Shown piece after piece: positions 1 to 10,474 of a DNA stretch of 64,000 bases. The DNA lies in the NCBI RefSeq assembly GCF_030159955.1, contig NZ_BSNK01000002.1:496001-560000 (forward strand), written 5' to 3'. Source of the stretch: Algimonas ampicilliniresistens (lineage in GTDB: Bacteria; Pseudomonadota; Alphaproteobacteria; Caulobacterales; Maricaulaceae). The notes below the pieces were generated by a model. It was not told where the DNA came from. It searched no databases and saw only the letters and a program-made list of their open reading frames with translations. Position 1 is the stretch's first letter, and the number at the start of each line of letters is the position of its first letter. The translations under genes were made by a program, and so were the position numbers.

Positions 1-18
1 GCCCCTATCTGCCCGGCC

Positions 19-1632
19 ATGATCGACCCGAAAAATATCGACCTTAAAGATCTTGATCCCGAACATGCCAAAGCCAAGGCTTGGCCGTTCGAGGAAGCGC
101 GTAACATCCTCAAACGGCTGTTCATTGAAGGGAAGCGCGGGATTAAGCGTGACGGCCCGGTCGTGTTTGAAACGGGCTACGGCCCGTCAGGTCTGCCGCA
201 TATTGGCACCTTTGGCGAAGTGGTGCGGACCAGCATGGTGCGTCATGCGTTCAAAACCATCACAGGTGGACAGATCCCGACGACCATTCTTTGCGTGTCA
301 GACGATATGGACGGGATGCGCAAAATCCCGTCGACCGTGCCAGACGCGACCATGCTTGAAGACCACATGCAGAAGCCGCTGACCGACGTGCCGGACCCGT
401 TCGGAACGCACGAGTCCTATGGCGCGCATATGAATTCAAGGCTGAAGGCGTTTTTGGACGGGTTTGGCTTTGACTATGATTTCCGCAGCGCGACCGCGCT
501 TTACAAAAGCGGCGCCTATGATGCCTATCTGCTGCGCGCGCTGGAAAAGTTCGATGACATTCAGGCTGTGATGCTGCCAACGCTGGGCGAAGAACGCCGC
601 GCGACCTATTCACCATTCCTACCGATCAGCCCGACCACGGGCCGGGTACTCTATGTGCCGATGAAATCCGTGGATGCGAAAGCAGGAACGATTACCTTTG
701 ATGATGAAGGCGGGACTGAGGTTACGATTCCGGTCACGGGCGGGAATGCTAAGCTGCAGTGGAAGCCTGATTTCGGCATGCGCTGGGCCGCGCTTGGCGT
801 GGATTTCGAAATGTTCGGCAAAGACCATCAGGACAATGCGCCGATCTATTCCAAAATCTGCCGAATTCTCGGCGGCGAAGCGCCCGTCCAATATGTCTAT
901 GAATTGTTTCTCGACGAGAAAGGCGAGAAGATTTCCAAGACTAAGGGCAATGGTATTTCGGTCGAAGACTGGCTCACCTACGCGCCGGCAGAGTCGCTTT
1001 CACTGTTCCAATTCATCCGTCCGCGGGTTGCGAAGAAGCTCTATTTCGATGTCATCCCGAAGATGGTCGACGAATATTACCAGCATCTCGCCGCCTATGC
1101 GGGACAGGACGAAAAGGCCCAGCTTAACAATCCGGTCTGGCACATTCATTCCGGCAAGCCGCCGAGCTATATTCCGCCGCTGACCTATCAGTTGCTGCTC
1201 AATCTGGTGAGCGCGGCTAATGCGTCGTCCAAGGATATTCTGTGGGGGTTCATCACGCGCTATGCGCCGGATGCCACGCCAGAGGATAATCCAGAACTGG
1301 ACCGTCTCTGCGATTATGCCGTGCGCTACTACCGTGATTTCGTCGCCCCGACGAAAGACTATCGCGACCCGACGGATCAGGAGCGTGCCGCGCTCGCCGA
1401 CCTAGCCGGACGGTTACGCGCGGTTCCAGAAACGGAAGCGAAAGACGGTGAAGCCTTGCAAACGATCACCTTCTCGGTTGGCAAAGATCATGATTTCGAC
1501 AATCTGCGCGACTGGTTCAAAGGCATTTACGAAGTCACGATGGGTCAAAGCCAAGGCCCGCGTTTTGGTTCGTTTGTGGCGATCTATGGCCCGGAAGAAA
1601 CCGCCGACATGATTGAGGCACGGCTGAGCTAG
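19..1632 (+). CDS. lysK: Lysyl-tRNA synthetase, class I
   Basis: Charges tRNA-Lys with lysine in the cytoplasm. The class I (Rossmann-fold) form is recognised by the HIGH-type motif at residues 61-64 (HIGT, within [13 protein letters not shown]) and the KMSKS-type motif KISKT at residues 304-308, followed by [10 protein letters not shown]. The length of 537 aa is normal for the family. This form is typical of archaea and many alphaproteobacteria and is unrelated to the class II LysS of E. coli. The start ATG lies 18 bases inside the window, so its promoter is mostly out of view. A small secreted protein gene follows on the same strand after about 50 bases. Confidence 0.95.
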   Translation: MIDPKNIDLKDLDPEHAKAKAWPFEEARNILKRLFIEGKRGIKRDGPVVFETGYGPSGLPHIGTFGEVVRTSMVRHAFKTITGGQIPTTILCVSDDMDGMRKIPSTVPDATMLEDHMQKPLTDVPDPFGTHESYGAHMNSRLKAFLDGFGFDYDFRSATALYKSGAYDAYLLRALEKFDDIQAVMLPTLGEERRATYSPFLPISPTTGRVLYVPMKSVDAKAGTITFDDEGGTEVTIPVTGGNAKLQWKPDFGMRWAALGVDFEMFGKDHQDNAPIYSKICRILGGEAPVQYVYELFLDEKGEKISKTKGNGISVEDWLTYAPAESLSLFQFIRPRVAKKLYFDVIPKMVDEYYQHLAAYAGQDEKAQLNNPVWHIHSGKPPSYIPPLTYQLLLNLVSAANASSKDILWGFITRYAPDATPEDNPELDRLCDYAVRYYRDFVAPTKDYRDPTDQERAALADLAGRLRAVPETEAKDGEALQTITFSVGKDHDFDNLRDWFKGIYEVTMGQSQGPRFGSFVAIYGPEETADMIEARLS

Positions 1633-1682
1633 TCGATCACAGCTGCACTCTCACACGCCATTCATAGTTTTGTGCTAAGGCG

Positions 1683-2444
1683 GTGGGGATGAAAGCCCTC
1701 TTCGCCCTCATACTCCTACTACTCGCATGGCCCGCACACGCGTCTGACGTGGCGCGGGCGCTCTTATATGATGGCCAGTATGAGCAGGCGCGCGCATCAG
1801 CTCTGGCTGAGGATACGGTCGCCGGGCTCAATATTGCCGCCGAAGTGATGGCCGCCGAGATCATGCTGATGCGGGTCGATGACGCTAAGGACCACGCCAA
1901 GGACGCCATCAAACTGGCGGACGATGCACTCGACCGTGATCCCGACAATATCGACGCTAAATTTATGCGCGCCCTGCATACGGGTTTTCGCACGCGAAGC
2001 AGTTCGCCGTTCGCGATTGTCATGAAGGGTTTGGTCGGGAAAACGCGCACGGCGATTGAAGAGTTTGAGGCAGCCGCGCCGGGTGACCCGCGTGCGGACG
2101 CGCTTTATGGCGCTTGGCATCTCGGCATTGTCCGGGGGGCGGGCGACGGCAAATTTGGCGCCTCGCTTAGTGAAGGTCTGGCGCATTATGACGCCGCCAT
2201 TCTGGCCCGGCCCGACGACATAGTGGTCATGGGCAATTACGCATTTTCGCTGATCGTGATGGATGATCCGGCGCTCCTGCCACGGGCGCGCGCGCTTCTT
2301 TTGCAGATTGAGGCGACGGAGCCGGACGGCGCGACAGAAGCCGAAACACAGACGCGTATGCTCAGCTTGTTAGCGGTCATTGATGACCCCGACGCTCTGA
2401 AAGCCCGATCAAAAGGCCTGCTCAATACCGAAGAGCCAGCCTAG
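1683..2444 (+). CDS. Exported TPR-like protein of unknown function
   Basis: A 253-aa protein whose first ~20 residues are a signal peptide (MGMKALFALILLLLAWPAHA, cleavage probably after AHA). The remainder is alanine-rich and helical. Paired helices such as residues 20-100 (RALLYDGQYEQARASALAED, then DALDRDPDNIDAKFMRAL) look like degenerate tetratricopeptide repeats. It is therefore probably a periplasmic scaffold or assembly factor, but no specific family is recognised. Its start lies 50 bases after lysK on the same strand, so the two may be co-transcribed. The start codon is the ATG that gives the complete signal peptide. Confidence 0.7.
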   Translation: MGMKALFALILLLLAWPAHASDVARALLYDGQYEQARASALAEDTVAGLNIAAEVMAAEIMLMRVDDAKDHAKDAIKLADDALDRDPDNIDAKFMRALHTGFRTRSSSPFAIVMKGLVGKTRTAIEEFEAAAPGDPRADALYGAWHLGIVRGAGDGKFGASLSEGLAHYDAAILARPDDIVVMGNYAFSLIVMDDPALLPRARALLLQIEATEPDGATEAETQTRMLSLLAVIDDPDALKARSKGLLNTEEPA

Positions 2445-2479
2445 CTCCACACCGTCAGAATCTATGATATAGAGCTGGC

Positions 2480-2911
2480 ATGTACACCGTCGAATTCGCC
2501 TGGTTCTGTCTTGATTTACCTGATCACGCCACGGTCGAGGCTTACACCTCTCCGCCCAACCCGCTCTTTCCAAATAGCCGCGTGACAACGCGGTGGGTGT
2601 TGTCGCTCGAGCGCTATGAAATGACCGCGCATCTGAGCGCGAGTCGAGACCTGTCGGAACTCAGCCGGATGGCGTCAGATAAGACGGGTCTTCGCGCGGA
2701 GCCGTTCAACCGCAACGGCATTCCGGGCATGCGCTACGGGGCTTATGATCTTGATCGCACCCAGATTGAGTGGTGGTTTTATCTGCACGGGCTGACCCTT
2801 TCACTGAGTCTCGCGGCCAAGGGTTATCCGCGCACGCTCCCGACTGAGATCGAACGGATGGAACATGAAACCATCATTGAAAGTGTGCGGCGGGCCAGCG
2901 CGACCCACTAA
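2480..2911 (+). CDS. Hypothetical cytosolic protein
   Basis: A 143-aa protein that I do not recognise. It has no signal peptide or membrane segment, and it is rich in Trp and Tyr (for example FAWFC near residue 6 and EWWFYLHG around residue 96). It starts 35 bases after the preceding TPR-like gene, with a modest purine-rich stretch (AGAG) upstream of the ATG. It ends just before the convergent end of the S-formylglutathione hydrolase gene. Codon usage matches the neighbours, so it is probably a real gene. Confidence 0.6.
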   Translation: MYTVEFAWFCLDLPDHATVEAYTSPPNPLFPNSRVTTRWVLSLERYEMTAHLSASRDLSELSRMASDKTGLRAEPFNRNGIPGMRYGAYDLDRTQIEWWFYLHGLTLSLSLAAKGYPRTLPTEIERMEHETIIESVRRASATH

Positions 2912-2916
2912 GCGCG

Positions 2917-3744
2917 CTATGATTTCAGCCGTTCCGCGTGCCAACGCACATGATCAGCCATGAAGCTCGAAATGAAATAATAGCTATGGTCGTAGCTGGG
3001 GTGCAGACCCAAGCTCAGATCAATTCCAGCCTCCGCGCAAGCGGCGCGTAAGGCATCCGGCTTTAACTGTTCGTCCAAAAACTGATCCGCCTCGCCCTGA
3101 TCGACCCGCAGCGCGTCAACCCGCGCGCCATCTTGGATCAAGGCCACCGCGTCATAGTCTCGCCATGCGTTCCGGTCCTTGCCGAGATAGCCGCCCAACG
3201 CTTTCTCGCCCCACGGGCAATCGATTGGATGACAGATCGGCGCAAAGGCAGAGATCGATTTGAACCGATCCGGGTTGCGCAGCCCGATGGTCAACGCGCC
3301 GTGACCACCCATGGAATGACCGGTGATACCTTGCCGCGACATGTCGACGGGAAATTGCGCTGCGATCAACGCTGGCAACTCGGTCTCTATATAGCTGCGC
3401 ATCTGATAATGTTGGGCGAAGGGCGCTTCCGTCGCATCGACATAAAAGCCCGCCCCCTGACCAAAATCATAGGCGTCATCATCCGGCACATCGTCCCCGC
3501 GCGGCGACGTGTCGGGCGCAATAAAGATGATTCCCTGTTCGGCGCATGTGGCGCGATATTCGCCCTTTTCCGTGACGTTGGCATGGGTGCAGGTCAGACC
3601 CGATAGATACCAAAGCACCGGGAACGGGCCGTCGCCATCTGGTACAAAGGCGGAAAACGTCATCGGCGTTCCCGTGGCGGCACTGTCATGGCAATAAACG
3701 CCTTGGGTGCCGCCACGGACGTGGTTGGTGGAAATCGTCTGCAA
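2917..3744 (-). CDS. fghA: S-formylglutathione hydrolase
   Basis: Hydrolyses S-formylglutathione to formate and glutathione, the last step of glutathione-dependent formaldehyde oxidation. It is an alpha/beta hydrolase of the esterase D type: the nucleophile elbow is GHSMGG with Ser144, and the sequence around residues 48-60 (SGLTCTHANVTEKG) is the usual family signature. The length of 275 aa is normal. It is the third gene of a minus-strand operon after the class III alcohol dehydrogenase and a VOC protein (3 bases from the VOC stop), so it acts directly downstream of the dehydrogenase product. Its 3' end converges on the hypothetical gene ending at 2911. Confidence 0.93.
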   Translation of the reverse strand: MQTISTNHVRGGTQGVYCHDSAATGTPMTFSAFVPDGDGPFPVLWYLSGLTCTHANVTEKGEYRATCAEQGIIFIAPDTSPRGDDVPDDDAYDFGQGAGFYVDATEAPFAQHYQMRSYIETELPALIAAQFPVDMSRQGITGHSMGGHGALTIGLRNPDRFKSISAFAPICHPIDCPWGEKALGGYLGKDRNAWRDYDAVALIQDGARVDALRVDQGEADQFLDEQLKPDALRAACAEAGIDLSLGLHPSYDHSYYFISSFMADHVRWHAERLKS

Positions 3745-3747
3745 GGT

Positions 3748-4122
3748 TTAGCTGCTAGAGACGAAAGCGCAGATTTTGTTACCGTCCGGATCGCGCAAGT
3801 AAGCGCCGTAAGGATTGCCGGGCGCGCCGGAGCGGGGGCCGGGCTCGCCTTCACAGGCTCCGCCATTGGCACAGCCAGCCTTGTGAAACGCATCGACCTG
3901 TTCCGGTGTCTCGGCCTTAAAGCCAATGGTCCCGCCATTGGCATAGGTGGCGGGTTCACCATTGGCTGGATGGCCAACGCCAAAAGCGCCGCCATCGGGC
4001 GAACTATAAAAAGCGCGGTCGCCCATATTGCGCCCGGTAATGCCCAGCGCCCCTAACGCCGCATCATAAAAAGCAATTGATCGCGCGGGGTCATTCGCCC
4101 CAACCATAATGTGAGTGAACAT
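3748..4122 (-). CDS. VOC (glyoxalase/bleomycin-resistance fold) family protein
   Basis: A 124-aa protein of the vicinal-oxygen-chelate superfamily. It opens with MFTHIMVGANDPARSIAFYD and has the C-terminal DPDGNKICAF strand typical of glyoxalase-like metal-dependent enzymes. It sits between the two formaldehyde-detoxification genes (12 bases after frmA, 3 bases before fghA) with a strong ribosome binding site (AAAGGAGAG) before the ATG. Such VOC genes do occur in this context in proteobacteria. A role in glutathione-adduct handling is plausible from position, but the substrate is unknown. Confidence 0.85.
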   Translation of the reverse strand: MFTHIMVGANDPARSIAFYDAALGALGITGRNMGDRAFYSSPDGGAFGVGHPANGEPATYANGGTIGFKAETPEQVDAFHKAGCANGGACEGEPGPRSGAPGNPYGAYLRDPDGNKICAFVSSS

Positions 4123-4134
4123 AGTCTCTCTCCT

Positions 4135-5244
4135 TTAGTAAACGATAACGCTGCGGATGCTTTCGCCGGCGTGCATCAAATCGAAGGCTTTATTGATGTC
4201 GTCGAGTTTAAGGCGGTGGGTGATCATCGGGTCGATTTCGATCTTGCCGCTCATATACCAATCGACGATTTGCGGCACATCGGTGCGGCCTTTCGCGCCG
4301 CCAAAGGCGGTGCCTTTCCAGACCCGGCCTGTGACCAGTTGGAAGGGTCGCGTGCTGATTTCCTTGCCCGCTTCGGCCACGCCGATCACGACCGACACGC
4401 CCCAGCCGCGATGGCAGGCTTCCAGCGCGTCGCGCATCACGTCCGTATTGCCGGTCGCGTCAAAGGTGAAATCCGCGCCGCCATCCGTTAGCGCGACGAG
4501 GTGTTCGACCAGATTGCCGTCAACGGTCTTGGGATTGACGAAGTCGGTCATGCCGAAGCGCTCGCCCCAGCTTTTTTTGTCGTCGTTGAGATCGACACCG
4601 ACGATCTGTCCGGCCCCGACCAAGCGCGCGGCCTGAATGACATTGAGGCCGATCCCGCCGAGGCCGAAGACAATCACGCTATCGCCCGCTTGGACTTTGG
4701 CTGTTTTCGTGACGGCGCCGACGCCAGTTGTGACGCCACAGCCAATATAGCAGCTTGTGTCGAACGGGGCGTCGGTACGAATTTTAGCAAGCGCGATTTC
4801 GGGCAGGACGGTGAAGTTCGAAAAGGTCGAGCAGCCCATATAATGATAGATGGCCTGGCCTTTGTAGGAGAAGCGCGACGTGCCGTCCGGCATCAAGCCT
4901 TTGCCCTGCGTGGCGCGGATGGCGGTGCAGAGATTGGTCTTGCCCGACAGGCAGCTTTTACATTGGCGACATTCGGGCGTGTAGAGCGGAATGACATGAT
5001 CGCCGACCGCGACGCTGGTTACGCCCGCGCCGATCTCGCGTACAATACCCGCCCCTTCATGGCCGAGCACGCTGGGGAACAGGCCTTCACTGTCAAACCC
5101 GTCCAGCGTGTAAGCATCGGTATGGCAAACGCCCGTCGCCATGATTTCAACGAGCACTTCGCCGGGTTGCGGCCCCTGGAGGTCAAGCTCGACAATTTCG
5201 AGCGGTTGTTTGGGGGCAAAGGCGACGGCGGCACGAGTTTTCAT
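4135..5244 (-). CDS. frmA: S-(hydroxymethyl)glutathione dehydrogenase / class III alcohol dehydrogenase
   Basis: Oxidises S-hydroxymethylglutathione (the adduct of formaldehyde and glutathione) to S-formylglutathione with NAD+. It is a zinc-dependent medium-chain dehydrogenase: catalytic-zinc ligands Cys40 and His62-Glu63 are in GVCHTDAYT and GHEGAG, the structural zinc cysteines are Cys92, 95, 98 and 106, and the nucleotide-binding stretch is [11 protein letters not shown]. The length of 369 aa is normal for the class. It is the first gene of the operon frmA-VOC-fghA. No strong Shine-Dalgarno sequence precedes the ATG. Confidence 0.95.
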   Translation of the reverse strand: MKTRAAVAFAPKQPLEIVELDLQGPQPGEVLVEIMATGVCHTDAYTLDGFDSEGLFPSVLGHEGAGIVREIGAGVTSVAVGDHVIPLYTPECRQCKSCLSGKTNLCTAIRATQGKGLMPDGTSRFSYKGQAIYHYMGCSTFSNFTVLPEIALAKIRTDAPFDTSCYIGCGVTTGVGAVTKTAKVQAGDSVIVFGLGGIGLNVIQAARLVGAGQIVGVDLNDDKKSWGERFGMTDFVNPKTVDGNLVEHLVALTDGGADFTFDATGNTDVMRDALEACHRGWGVSVVIGVAEAGKEISTRPFQLVTGRVWKGTAFGGAKGRTDVPQIVDWYMSGKIEIDPMITHRLKLDDINKAFDLMHAGESIRSVIVY

Positions 5245-5321
5245 ACAGTGAGTTTAGAGGCGCATGGCGAGAATGGCCATTGCCGAAAACGCTTTTCCTC
5301 TCACCTTCGTGAGAGGATGGT

Positions 5322-6488
5322 TCAGCTTTCGGCCTTCGCCTCTTTCCGGATAGCGCTGGCTCGCTTTTTCTCGCTCTCGCTCTTCAACTGGCCACAGGCC
5401 GCCATAATATCCTCGCCGCGCGTTTTACGCACGGGGGCGGCGAGTCCGGCTTTTTTCAGCCGCGTCGCAAAGTCTTCAATCGTGTCCATATCGGAACAGA
5501 CATAGGGGCTGCCAGGCCAAGGATTGAACGGGATCAAGTTGACCTTGGCGGGAATGCCTTGCAACTTGGTGATCAAATTGCGTGCATGTTGCGGCGTGTC
5601 GTTCACGCCTTTGAGCATGACATATTCAAACGTAATCCGGCGCGCATTGGACAGCCCCGGATAATCGCGACAGGCTTGCAGCAACACATCCAGCGGATAT
5701 TTCTTGTTGATCGGCATGATCTTTGTGCGGGTTTCGTCATCCGCCGCATGCAGGCTGATCGCCAGCATGGTGTTACTCTCCGCGCCGACGCGGCTAATGT
5801 CCGGGACCACGCCTGATGTGCTGACGGTGATGCGGCGGCGGCCAATCGCAATGCCCTGATCATCGCTGATCGTGTCGATCGCCTTGATCACATTATCCGT
5901 ATTATACAGCGGCTCGCCCATACCCATAAAGACGATATTGACGAGGCTTCGCGGTTCAAAGGCAGAGGGCCATTCGCCCAGATCATCCCGGCAGATCATA
6001 ACCTGCAACACGATCTCGGCAGGCGTCAGATTGCGGACCAGACGCTGCGTGCCTGTATGGCAGAAGGTACAGGTCAGTGTGCAGCCGACTTGAGAGCTGA
6101 CACAAAGCGCACCGCTGCGCGAGACGTCGGGAATGAAGACGCTTTCAACTTCGATGCCTGGCGCCATGCGGATTAGATATTTGCGGGTTCCGTCTTCACT
6201 AATCAGGCGCTCGACAATTTCGGGACGCTCTAGCGTGAAGCGTTCTTCCAGCTCGGCGCGAACGCCCTTGGCGATGTTCGTCATCTGATCGAACTCGGTC
6301 ACGCCCCAATGATAGATCCAATTGAACATCTGGTTCGCACGCATGCGAACTTTTTTCGGCTCTATACCCATCTCGGTCAGATGCGCGGCGATCTCCTCGC
6401 GCGACAGGCCGGGCAGACGCACGCGACCATCCGCTGTGCGTCCGACGAGCGATGTCGCTGGCGTGGTATCAAGAAGGGTCGTGGACAT
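5322..6488 (-). CDS. rlmN: Dual-specificity rRNA/tRNA adenine C2-methyltransferase RlmN
   Basis: A radical SAM enzyme that methylates C2 of A2503 in 23S rRNA and of A37 in some tRNAs. The iron-sulfur cluster cysteines are Cys136, Cys140 and Cys143 ([12 protein letters not shown]), followed by the SAM-binding GMGEPL motif. The C-terminal resolving cysteine lies in [12 protein letters not shown]. The length of 388 aa is usual, with a short lysine/glutamate-rich C-terminal tail. It stands alone between frmA and apaG on the minus strand. Confidence 0.95.
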   Translation of the reverse strand: MSTTLLDTTPATSLVGRTADGRVRLPGLSREEIAAHLTEMGIEPKKVRMRANQMFNWIYHWGVTEFDQMTNIAKGVRAELEERFTLERPEIVERLISEDGTRKYLIRMAPGIEVESVFIPDVSRSGALCVSSQVGCTLTCTFCHTGTQRLVRNLTPAEIVLQVMICRDDLGEWPSAFEPRSLVNIVFMGMGEPLYNTDNVIKAIDTISDDQGIAIGRRRITVSTSGVVPDISRVGAESNTMLAISLHAADDETRTKIMPINKKYPLDVLLQACRDYPGLSNARRITFEYVMLKGVNDTPQHARNLITKLQGIPAKVNLIPFNPWPGSPYVCSDMDTIEDFATRLKKAGLAAPVRKTRGEDIMAACGQLKSESEKKRASAIRKEAKAES

Positions 6489-6642
6489 GGTGAGCCGCGA
6501 TATAGGGGAGGGGGCAGGTGAAGACCAGCCGCTCCCTCACTGTATGGCAGAAGGCTCCGCGGCATCGCTCGTCGGGGGCACCAAAAAGTCGCTCCCAGAG
6601 ATAGCTCAAATGGGACAGCTCAATTTCAATTGGCCGATGCGG

Positions 6643-7107
6643 CTAGTTGAACATCGTGCCTTCATAAGGGCTGTCCAGCACGAACACGGGAATATCGATA
6701 TCGTAAGCGTCGCCATTGTCAGACTCGACGCGGTAAGATCCGCTCATCATGCCGGATGGCGCAGATAAAGGCGCGCCGGATGTATAGCGAAACTGCTCGC
6801 CGGCCTTCACGACGGGTTTTTCCCCGATGACGCCTTGGCCGCGTACTTCCTGAACTTGGCCGCGACTATCGGCAATGTGCCAGTAACGGCCCGTGACGCG
6901 CAGATCATCGTCAGACTGATTGTCGATCTCGACCGTGTAGGCCCAGATGAAGCGGCTATCAGACGGGCTGCTTTGCTCGGCCAGATATTCCGGTTCAACC
7001 CGGACAATAATGTCTTTGGTGCGTTGTTCGAATAGGGGGGGCATGGTGGGCGGAACGGCCGCCGTCGTGCCAGTTTCGGATGAGCCGTGATCTGTAGGCT
7101 TGTCCAT
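6643..7107 (-). CDS. apaG: ApaG family protein
   Basis: A single-domain immunoglobulin-like (fibronectin III-type) protein. Family members are linked to Co2+/Mg2+ resistance and occur as protein-interaction domains. The conserved core is visible: WAYTVEIDNQSDDDLRVTGR, then RYWHIADSRGQVQEVRGQGV, then YTSGAPLSAPSGMMSGSY. I chose the ATG at 7107 (154 aa) because a good ribosome binding site (GGAGAGGGG) precedes it. A longer frame to 7176 exists but has no comparable site and no family similarity. The first ~25 residues are a low-complexity Ser/Thr/Pro extension absent from E. coli ApaG. Confidence 0.9.
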   Translation of the reverse strand: MDKPTDHGSSETGTTAAVPPTMPPLFEQRTKDIIVRVEPEYLAEQSSPSDSRFIWAYTVEIDNQSDDDLRVTGRYWHIADSRGQVQEVRGQGVIGEKPVVKAGEQFRYTSGAPLSAPSGMMSGSYRVESDNGDAYDIDIPVFVLDSPYEGTMFN

Positions 7108-7361
7108 AATATCCCCTCTCCCATGTCTGGTTGGGATCGCCCCATCCCCTCTCACCAGACAGTTGCAAGCTTCCACGATGATTACAGGCTTGCAACCATT
7201 TTAGGGAGTTGAAACCCATCTTTTCGCAGTAAGCGCCGTCGGGCTCTTCTCGGCCATTGCGGAGGGCGCGACGCGAATATCGCAGCAAATTTGATAATTC
7301 GTCCACCTTTTCAATGGTCCCGCCGCTTGAGGGGGTCGGCTTGCGCGCATAGGCTCCCCCC

Positions 7362-8396
7362 ATGATCCTGCCGTCTCAGCAGATCGCCGCGTTGATCGAC
7401 GCTGGCCATATCCGTCTCGGCGATGAGGGGGGTCAGGTTGCGCATGACGCACTGCCGCAAACCCTCCAACCTGCGTCATTGGACCTGACCTTGGGACGCC
7501 GCGCCTACCGGATGCGCGCCTCGTTTCTGCCGGGAACCCAAGCGCGCGTGGCTGACGGGATCAAGGCGCTGTGCTTGCACGAAATTGATTTGGATTCAGG
7601 CGCAGTGCTGGAAACGGGCTGTATCTATCTGGTTGAATTGCAGGAAAGCCTCGACCTGCCGGACGTGCTGTCGGCGCTGGCGAACCCTAAAAGTTCGACG
7701 GGGCGGCTCGATGTGTTTGCCCGCGTCATCGGCGAAGCGTCAGATCGATTCGATGCGTTGCCCGCAGGCTATAGCGGACCGCTCTGGCTTGAAATTGCCC
7801 CACGGACCTTCCCGATTTTGGCCCGAACGGGGGACCGGGTTTCACAAATTCGGTTTAAACGCGGCAAGCCCGCACCACTGCGCCGTCAGACTGTATCCGT
7901 CGATCTGTCACCGGGTTTGGAAACGGTCGGCTATCGGGCGCGCCGCCATTCGGGTTTGGTTGATCTGCGCGGGATCGGCGCACATTCGGCGCTCGATTAT
8001 TGGGAGCCCATTCGTCTGACCTCTATATCTGGTCAGGGGGGCGGCCTCATCTTAGAGCCGGAAGAATTCTACATCCTCGCCAGCCGCGAAGCGGTCGAAA
8101 TTCCTGTCACTGAAGCGGCGGAAATGGCGCCGATCGACACAGAAATTGGTGAGTTTCGCGCGCATTATGCAGGCTTTTTTGATCCCGGTTTCGGTGTCGC
8201 CGAAGCTGGCGGATTGGGTAGTCGTGCCGTGCTTGAAGTCCGGGGCCGCGACGTCCCCTTCCTGCTCTCACATGGTCAGCCGGTCGCGCATCTGGTCTTT
8301 GAAGCGCTCGCCGAGCAGCCGACAGAGCTCTACGGTGCAAATGGCAGCTCCTATCAAGCGCAGGGCTTGCGCTTGTCAAAGCACTTTGCTGACTGA
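7362..8396 (+). CDS. dcd: 2'-deoxycytidine 5'-triphosphate deaminase, long alphaproteobacterial type
   Basis: Deaminates dCTP to dUTP, supplying dUMP for thymidylate synthesis. The N-terminus (ILPSQQIAALIDAGHIRL, then LQPASLDLTLG) carries the conserved Dcd/dUTPase beta-barrel signature. At 344 aa it is almost twice the length of the E. coli enzyme. This fits the longer form found in alphaproteobacteria, in which a second dUTPase-like half (from about residue 170, with SGLVDLRG and later FLLSHGQPVAHLVFE) follows the first. The start ATG is fixed by the conserved N-terminal motif. Confidence 0.88.
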   Translation: MILPSQQIAALIDAGHIRLGDEGGQVAHDALPQTLQPASLDLTLGRRAYRMRASFLPGTQARVADGIKALCLHEIDLDSGAVLETGCIYLVELQESLDLPDVLSALANPKSSTGRLDVFARVIGEASDRFDALPAGYSGPLWLEIAPRTFPILARTGDRVSQIRFKRGKPAPLRRQTVSVDLSPGLETVGYRARRHSGLVDLRGIGAHSALDYWEPIRLTSISGQGGGLILEPEEFYILASREAVEIPVTEAAEMAPIDTEIGEFRAHYAGFFDPGFGVAEAGGLGSRAVLEVRGRDVPFLLSHGQPVAHLVFEALAEQPTELYGANGSSYQAQGLRLSKHFAD

Positions 8397-8485
8397 CCGG
8401 GCATAGCCCAGGTTAAGACCTCTAAGATTGCAAAGCCCCTTGCTGATTGCTACGTTAAGTCGCAAGCGATTAGCCGAGGTCCTCA

Positions 8486-10468
8486 ATGTCTTTGATGAAA
8501 TCTTTTTGGGTCTCGGCCGTCGGGGCGATTCTAGGCGCGACCTTTTGCCTAACGACGAGCGCCACCGCGAAGCCAGCGCCGTCCCCCAGTCTTTTTGGAC
8601 AACTTCCGACCGTTTATGACGCAGCGATCTCTCCGAATGGAAAAGAGATTGCCATTCTACAAAACAGTCAGGGGCAATATCTTCTCAATGTCGTCGATCT
8701 GGATGCGGCCACATCGGGCAAGGCTTTGGAGCCCCGTATTGTCAGTTTCGGAGACGGGGTGAAGCCGCAATATGTAAAATGGGTCAGTAATGACCGCGTC
8801 ATGATTTCCGTCTGGCAATCACAAATATATCGGGGGATTCCGCTGAATTCCGGCTTTCTGCACACAATCGATACGCGGTCTATGAAGGCGAGGATTCTGA
8901 TTGAAGGCGGCGGCGACGTCATCCGGCAGTTTAATAATGTCGTCTTAGATTGGCTTGAGGATGACCCGAACCACATCCTCATGGAATTTGCGGGCAAGAA
9001 TGACGATCAGACTTGGCCCGACGTGCGTAAGGTCAATGTGAAGTCCGGCAAGAATACGCTCGTCAAGAAGCGCCTGCGCGGCGTTAATGACTGGAAAACA
9101 GATGCTGAGGGCGTTCCTCGGGTTGGCGTTGGATATCGCAAGGAAGGAGAAGAAGCCTTCATGTCCATCCAAGACCCGGTCACGGGCGATTGGGAACGGG
9201 CGGAGCATTATCCTGGAATTGATCCAGACTCCATGTCTGTAGTGGCCGTAACACAGGGCGGCAAAAGCCTCATCTTGTCCGCCTATAGAGGAAAAGATAC
9301 GCGCGGGCTGCACCGCTATGACTTGGTCAATAAGACGTTCGCTGAGACGATTTACCAGAATGACGAGTATGATGTTGGCAATGTGATCCTGTCCAAGGAT
9401 GGTAATGAGATTGTTGGCGCGAGCTTTGTCGCGGAGTCCACCGAACGGATTCTCTTTGACGCTTATGACAGCACTTATGAGGAAGCGCTGGCCCTGTTTG
9501 ATGGGTTTGATGTCGCCTTCGTGGATCAGTCTGAGGATGCCAGCAAAATATTACTGCGAGTCAGCTCGCCCACCGATCCAGGCAATCTTTTCCTCTTTGA
9601 ACGCGGCGGCAAGGTCACCCGCATTCTGAATAATTTACCGGGCTTGGATTCGGATGAGATGGGTCTTGTTATCGCCATGCGCTACACGGCCCGCGACGGC
9701 GCAAAAATTCCGGCGTTTGTCACACTCCCGCCAACCATCAACGATACACCCCAGTTCAAGAATGTGCCGACCATCATTCTACCGCACGGCGGACCCTATT
9801 CACGCGATTCAAAGCGGTTTGACTATCTGGCGCAGTTTTTCGCCACACGCGGTTACGCCGTCTTGCAGATGAATTTCCGGGGCTCAGAAGGCTATGGGAA
9901 AAGCTTTGCCGATGCGGGCCGAGACAGCTGGGTTGTGATGCAAGAGGATGTCGAGGACGGCATGCGTTGGATGTTGGAGAAGGGTTATGCTGACCCAGAT
10001 AAAACCTGTATCGCGGGCTGGTCCTATGGGGGGTACGCCGCTCTGATGGGCGCGGCAAAGACGCCAGACCTTTATAAATGTTCGATTGCGATTGCTGCGC
10101 TCAGCGATATTCCCGAAGCTATTCAGGACGCCAAAAAATATAGGAATGGTGAAGCTAGGGCCGAACGGACGTTTGGAACGTTGATGGCCGATAAAGCCCT
10201 CATGCGGGCGAATAATCCGGTCGACCATGCGGACAGCATTACTATTCCCGTTTTCATGGCTCACGGAGAAGTCGATTCCGCCGTTGAATTTGATCAGTTC
10301 AAAACGATGAAGCGCCAATTAGAAAAAGCGGATGTCGACGGCACCTATATGGCGTTTGATGACGAAGACCATTACATGTCCAATCAGGCCAATCGACAGG
10401 CTATGCTAATTGGGATCGATGCGTTTCTGCGCCGGGTCAACGGCCCAAGCCCGTTTGAGAAAAAGTAG
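8486..10468 (+). CDS. Secreted S9-family peptidase (prolyl oligopeptidase/acylaminoacyl-peptidase type)
   Basis: A 660-aa serine peptidase with an N-terminal signal peptide (about residues 1-29), so probably periplasmic or secreted. Residues ~40-400 form the beta-propeller part. The alpha/beta hydrolase domain follows, with nucleophile Ser513 in GWSYGGY, Asp597 in HGEVDSAVEF and His629 in DEDHYMS, which completes the catalytic triad. It resembles the dipeptidyl- and acylaminoacyl-peptidases common in marine alphaproteobacteria. A clear ribosome binding site (GAGGTCC) precedes the ATG. It converges on the radical SAM gene with only 6 bases between the stop codons. Confidence 0.92.
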   Translation: MSLMKSFWVSAVGAILGATFCLTTSATAKPAPSPSLFGQLPTVYDAAISPNGKEIAILQNSQGQYLLNVVDLDAATSGKALEPRIVSFGDGVKPQYVKWVSNDRVMISVWQSQIYRGIPLNSGFLHTIDTRSMKARILIEGGGDVIRQFNNVVLDWLEDDPNHILMEFAGKNDDQTWPDVRKVNVKSGKNTLVKKRLRGVNDWKTDAEGVPRVGVGYRKEGEEAFMSIQDPVTGDWERAEHYPGIDPDSMSVVAVTQGGKSLILSAYRGKDTRGLHRYDLVNKTFAETIYQNDEYDVGNVILSKDGNEIVGASFVAESTERILFDAYDSTYEEALALFDGFDVAFVDQSEDASKILLRVSSPTDPGNLFLFERGGKVTRILNNLPGLDSDEMGLVIAMRYTARDGAKIPAFVTLPPTINDTPQFKNVPTIILPHGGPYSRDSKRFDYLAQFFATRGYAVLQMNFRGSEGYGKSFADAGRDSWVVMQEDVEDGMRWMLEKGYADPDKTCIAGWSYGGYAALMGAAKTPDLYKCSIAIAALSDIPEAIQDAKKYRNGEARAERTFGTLMADKALMRANNPVDHADSITIPVFMAHGEVDSAVEFDQFKTMKRQLEKADVDGTYMAFDDEDHYMSNQANRQAMLIGIDAFLRRVNGPSPFEKK

Positions 10469-10474
10469 CGCGAT

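Noticed and set aside
4501-5505. 334-codon plus-strand frame antisense to frmA
   Set aside because: It lies opposite a certain gene, and its product resembles no family; codon use fits the minus-strand gene.
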